Positions 63,329 through 64,000 of a stretch of 64,000 bases of DNA are shown in pieces. The position numbers were made by a program, and so were the translations under genes. The DNA comes from Pseudomonas cavernicola (GTDB taxonomy: Bacteria > Pseudomonadota > Gammaproteobacteria > Pseudomonadales > Pseudomonadaceae). A model generated the notes under the pieces. The model searched no databases. It saw nothing but the letters and a program-made list of their open reading frames with translations, and was not told the DNA's origin. Every line of letters begins with the position of its first letter. Position 1 is the first letter of the stretch. The stretch spans positions 620,001-684,000 of the forward strand of contig NZ_QYUR01000006.1 of the NCBI RefSeq assembly GCF_003596405.1, read 5' to 3'.

Positions 63329-64000
63329 ATGACCCGCTCGCCGTTCCACCGCCTCGTGTTTGGCACCCTGCGCCGCCTGCTGTACCTCTGGGTGCGCTCG
63401 GAAACCATCGCCCAGTCCGCCTTCAGCCTCAAGCTCGACCGCAGCAAGCCAGTGCTCTATGTGCTGCAGCAGCCGTCGCTCAGCGACCTGGCGGTGCTGG
63501 ATCACGAGTGCAGCAAGAGCGGCCTGCCGCGCCCGGTGCTGCCGGTGGCGGTCGGCGGCCTGCAGGAGCCGGCGGCGTTCTTCTACCTCAACCGCGAGGC
63601 CGACTGGTTCGGCCGCCAGGACAAGCGCAGCGCCTCGCCGACCCTGGTGCGCCTGGTCAACGCCATCGGCCAGCATGCCGTCGAAGACGCGCAAATCGTC
63701 CCCGTCAGCGTATTCTGGGGGCAATCGCCGGATCGCGAAACCAGCCCCTGGAAGCTGTTGTTCGCCGACAGCTGGGCTGTCACCGGGCGTCTGCGCCGGT
63801 TGATCAGCATCCTGATTCTCGGCCGCAAGACCCGCGTGCAGTTCTCCGCGCCTATTCATCTGCGCGAACTGATCGAACAGGACAAGGGCCACGAGCGCAC
63901 CTTGCGCATGGTCCAGCGCATCCTCCGCGTGCACTTTCGCAACCAGAAGGCCGCGGTCATCGGCCCTGACGTTTCGCACCGGCGCAATCTGGTCAAAGGC
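63329..64000 (+). CDS. plsB: Glycerol-3-phosphate 1-O-acyltransferase PlsB, N-terminal part
   Basis: The frame opens at an ATG in the expected family context ([23 protein letters not shown]) and stays open to the window end: 224 residues of about 830. Segments [34 protein letters not shown] and the cut-off [13 protein letters not shown] match PlsB. The acyltransferase HX4D site lies beyond the window. PlsB performs the first acylation of glycerol 3-phosphate. In PAO1 I recall the ABC/GldG operon next to plsB, which supports the call. Confidence 0.93.
   Translation, partial: MTRSPFHRLVFGTLRRLLYLWVRSETIAQSAFSLKLDRSKPVLYVLQQPSLSDLAVLDHECSKSGLPRPVLPVAVGGLQEPAAFFYLNREADWFGRQDKRSASPTLVRLVNAIGQHAVEDAQIVPVSVFWGQSPDRETSPWKLLFADSWAVTGRLRRLISILILGRKTRVQFSAPIHLRELIEQDKGHERTLRMVQRILRVHFRNQKAAVIGPDVSHRRNLVKG

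Noticed and set aside
63140..63979. 279-codon minus-strand frame opposite the start of plsB
   Set aside because: The plus-strand frame matches PlsB and runs open to the window end; the minus frame is its shadow.

Overview
The window reads as core chromosome of a Pseudomonas species. The gene order LOG-family gene / recX-recA-cinA / mutS / fdxA / rsmZ / rpoS-nlpD-pcm-surE-truD-ispF / fghA-adhC / ispD-ftsB-eno-kdsA-pyrG / tilS-accA-dnaE / rnhB-lpxB-lpxA-fabZ-lpxD-skp-bamA-rseP-dxr-cdsA-uppS-frr-pyrH-tsf-rpsB / map-glnD-dapC-dapD-csd is the one I know from Pseudomonas, and the protein sequences look like close Pseudomonas orthologues. DNA is moderately GC-rich. The species cannot be named from the window. 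The repeat content and the ndvB-dapE neighbourhood argue against P. aeruginosa PAO1 itself. I see no tRNA, rRNA, CRISPR array, prophage or full insertion sequence.

Layout. 0-5.6 kb: DNA repair (recX, recA with an SOS box, cinA, mutS) and the 7Fe ferredoxin fdxA. 5.6-6.0 kb: no protein gene, but a clear minus-strand rsmZ small RNA with eight GGA motifs, a terminator, a promoter and a perfect palindromic GacA site about 180 bases upstream. 6.0-11.1 kb: minus-strand stress/repair block (rpoS, nlpD, pcm, surE, truD, ispF). 11.1-14.6 kb: glutathione-dependent formaldehyde oxidation (adhC, fghA) with a divergent LysR regulator; both intergenic gaps here are filled by related inverted-repeat elements. 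14.7-25.8 kb: ispD, ftsB, eno, kdsA, pyrG, tilS, accA, dnaE. 25.9-40.4 kb: a long minus-strand run for lipid A, outer-membrane assembly, isoprenoid and phospholipid precursors, ribosome recycling and translation (rnhB to rpsB).

40.8-49.4 kb is plus-strand: map, glnD (PII uridylylation), two lysine/diaminopimelate genes (dapC, dapD) with an ArsC-like thioredoxin-fold protein and a LysE-type exporter between them, and a cysteine desulfurase/SufE pair. 49.6-57.7 kb holds tcdA, a YqhD-type alcohol dehydrogenase, an NdvB-type beta-glucan synthase (GH17 plus GT2), dapE, rlmA, a small unknown protein and a cold-shock protein with a long leader. From memory of PAO1, ndvB-dapE-rlmA-unknown-csp lies elsewhere in that genome, so this block marks a rearrangement between lineages. 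57.9-62.4 kb is a four-gene ABC-2/GldG-like/DUF4340 envelope operon. The window ends with a glycine-zipper envelope protein and the start of plsB.

The most notable non-coding signals are the rsmZ/GacA module and several families of short inverted-repeat elements. In four cases the element end coincides with a stop codon (fghA, adhC, tcdA and the small unknown gene after rlmA). I did not find a wholly new protein system; the less-described items are the GldG-like operon, the small unknown gene and the repeats.
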